A DNA stretch of 64,000 nucleotides from Sva-07 sp963743825 (GTDB lineage Bacteria > Actinomycetota > Acidimicrobiia > Acidimicrobiales > Ilumatobacteraceae), in assembly GCA_963743825.1 (NCBI GenBank), contig CAVURC010000010.1, positions 124,001-188,000 of the forward strand, read 5' to 3'. The position numbers and the translations under genes are program-made. The notes under the pieces were generated by a model, which was given only the letters and a program-made list of their open reading frames with translations, had not been told where the DNA came from and ran no database searches. Shown in pieces: positions 62,320 to 64,000 of the stretch. How positions within the stretch are numbered: the first letter of the stretch is position 1; each line of letters begins with the position of its first letter.

Positions 62320-63992
62320 CGCGACCACTGCGGATCGTCGTTGCGCTCGTGCTCAGCGCGCCGCTGGCGGTCACCGGCGTGCCAGTCAGCGAGCGGGCGC
62401 GGGCACAGGAACCGACGGACAGCCTGGAGGTGATCCTGGCGATCGACGCGTCAGCGAGCATGCGCCCGGCCATCGAGGCGGCGAAGGTCGCCGCCAACGA
62501 GTTCGTCGCGGCAATGCCGCCGGATGTGCGCATCGGCCTCGAGACGTTCGCCGACCAGGTCACCGTGTTGACACCGCCGACCACCGATCGAGCGCTGCTC
62601 GCCGCGCAGATCGACTCGATCGTCGCCGACGGTGACACCGCCCTCTACGACGTGGTCGTCGGTGCAGGCAGCACGTTTCACGCCGACGGTCGAGCACAAG
62701 GTGCTCGTGCGTGTTGTCGGATGGCAAGGACGAGGGAAGCGCGGCGACCTTGAACGACGCGATCGCCGCAGCGCAGGGCATCACGTCGAGACGATCAGCC
62801 TGACGACGGCGGCGACCGACCTCGCCAGCCTGACCGGCCCTCGGCCCGGTCACATCGGCTGATGATGCGGCCGGGGTGTCGAGCTGCTTTCGCCCGTGTC
62901 GCCAGCCTGCTCGTCGAAGTGATCGAGCCCGCCGCCGACGTCGAGCGGCCACCCGCCACCACCGCGTCGACCACCGTCGCTGCGCCGACGCACCACGGCG
63001 CGCACGTCGACCACGTCCGCCGACCACGGCGGCCGTCGTGCTGGCGTCGCCGGAGGCGTCGACTTCGTCGACCTGGTTGATCGTGGGGGCGATCGGACTC
63101 TTCTGCCGGCCTGTTCCTGCTCGCGCTGCTGCTGTTTCCCGGTGAACGGGTGCGCAAGGCGCGTCTCGGCATCGACAAGCCGCGCAGCATGTCCGACATC
63201 GGAACGCGGTCGGTGTCGGCGATCGAGGAAGCCCTCGAGCGTTACGGCAAGCGTGCCGATCTGGGCAACGCGCTGGCGGTTGCCGACATCTCGGTGAAGC
63301 CGGCCGAGTTCGTCGCCATGGTCGCCCTGGTCGCCGTGGTCGCCGGGCTCGTCGGCCTGATGCTGGCGGGACCGCTCGTCGGTGTGCTCGTTGCGATCGT
63401 CATCTGCCTGGCGGTCAGGTTCTACGTCCGCCGGGCCGAAGGTCGAAGCGTCAGGCAGCCTTCGCCGACCAGCTTCCCGAGGTGCTGCAACTGGTCACCA
63501 CCGCGCTGCGCAGCGGGTTCGGCCTCACGCAGGCCCTGGAGTCGGTTGCCGAGGACGCCGAGGAACCCGCCCGCAGCGAGTTCGCCCATGTTCTCGCCGA
63601 GGTTCGGTTGGGTCGCGATCTGTCCGACTCGATGACCGCCCTCGCTCGTCGAATGGCGCAGCAAGGACCTCGAGTGGGTGGTGTCGGCGATCGACATCAA
63701 TCGCGACACCGGCGGCAACCTGTCGGAGATCCTCGACCGCGTGAGCGCGACGATTCGCGAGCGTGGACGCATCGCTCGACAGGTCCGCACGCTCACCGCC
63801 GAGGGGCGCTTGTCAGCACGCATTCTCATCGCCCTTCCGTTCTTGATGCTGGCGTGGCAGTGGCGCGCCAACCCGGACAATTTCGAACTGCTCACATACG
63901 GCGTCGGCTGATCGCACTCGTCATCGCAGGGATCCTCATGCTTCTCGGCGTCGGTGTGGGTACACAAGATCGTCAACTCGGTCGCTCTCTGA
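62316..63992 (+). CDS. tadB: TadB-type pilus platform protein fused to an N-terminal vWA domain, multiply frameshifted
   Basis: ATG 62316 overlaps the cpaF stop (ATGA). The first 28 residues are a signal peptide (IVVALVLSAPLAVTGVPVS). A vWA domain follows: LAIDASASM has the MIDAS D-x-S-x-S, GDTALYDVV the Thr and LSDGKDEGS the later Asp. After a Thr/Pro-rich linker and a membrane helix (WLIVGAIGLF, then AGLFLLALLLFPGERVRKA) comes the TadB/GspF part: FADQLPEVLQLVTTALRSGF, FAHVLAEVRLGRDLSDSM and IDINRDTGGNLSEILDRVSA, with more membrane helices, ending WVHKIVNSVAL at 63990-63992. About 550 residues after repair, with at least seven breaks. Confidence 0.7.
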
Positions 63993-64000
63993 TCGAAGGA

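Noticed and set aside
1..64000. tRNA, rRNA, insertion sequences, prophage or toxin-antitoxin genes
   Set aside because: I looked for tRNA-like motifs, transposase signatures (DDE), integrase and short toxin/antitoxin pairs in the gaps and found none I can support.

Overview
The window is high-GC DNA from an actinobacterium. My best guess is the class Acidimicrobiia (Ilumatobacter-like). This is inferred from the actinobacterial division cluster (sepF, divIVA/wag31 and no ftsA next to ftsZ), a Bpa-type proteasome activator, an MtrA-MtrB-LpqB-like operon, many GTG starts and TANNNT -10 boxes placed 6-8 nt before start codons. MurE carries the meso-diaminopimelate motif DNPR, so the peptidoglycan is probably of DAP type.

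Layout. 1-7.7 kb: tail of a YyaL-type protein, a nitroreductase, an unknown protein, dnaE, the proteasome activator bpa, a phosphatase-fold protein and a divergent Rrf2 regulator. 7.9-31.5 kb: one continuous minus-strand division and cell-wall cluster. In transcription order it reads mraZ, rsmH, ftsL-like, ftsI, murE, mraY, murD, ftsW, murG, murC, murB, ftsQ, ftsZ, pgeF, yggS, sepF, divIVA, ileS, a TraR/DksA-like gene, lspA and an rluA-family gene. Most neighbours overlap by 1-4 nt (ATGA, GTGA or TGATG), which implies translational coupling. murF is missing from its usual place between murE and mraY. The mraZ promoter lies inside an array of TGG repeats at about 10-bp spacing that looks like MraZ operator boxes. 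31.6-35.2 kb: lipoate/biotin ligase-like protein, HNH protein, small unknown, acyl-CoA dehydrogenase and a degenerate ROK protein. 35.3-41.4 kb: MFS transporter, a MoxR/DUF58/transglutaminase operon and a DUF3040 protein. 41.5-47.2 kb: dinB, a small membrane protein, an inositol-phosphatase-like enzyme, the two-component operon with a GerMN lipoprotein and a small membrane protein. 47.2-51.3 kb: glpK, an ACT protein, an AlaC-type aminotransferase and ppa, with palindromes in the gaps. 51.3-55.7 kb: a coupled minus-strand set (Cys-rich protein, queG, GT4 glycosyltransferase, membrane protein, SRPBCC protein, ROK kinase). 55.7-64 kb: a Tad/Flp pilus locus (atypical LuxR-type regulator, prepilin peptidase, flp, tadE, tadG, cpaB, cpaE, cpaF and a vWA-tadB fusion).

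Sequence quality matters here. At least ten genes, most of them housekeeping (dnaE, ileS, divIVA, histidine kinase and others), carry frameshifts. Where I could work out the repair, removing one or two bases restores a textbook protein. Such breaks become very dense after about 55.5 kb, with four within about 50 bp of flp. I read these as residual insertion errors of the assembly, not as true pseudogenes, and I annotate the broken genes at full length with the breaks noted. I saw no tRNA, rRNA, CRISPR array, insertion sequence or prophage.
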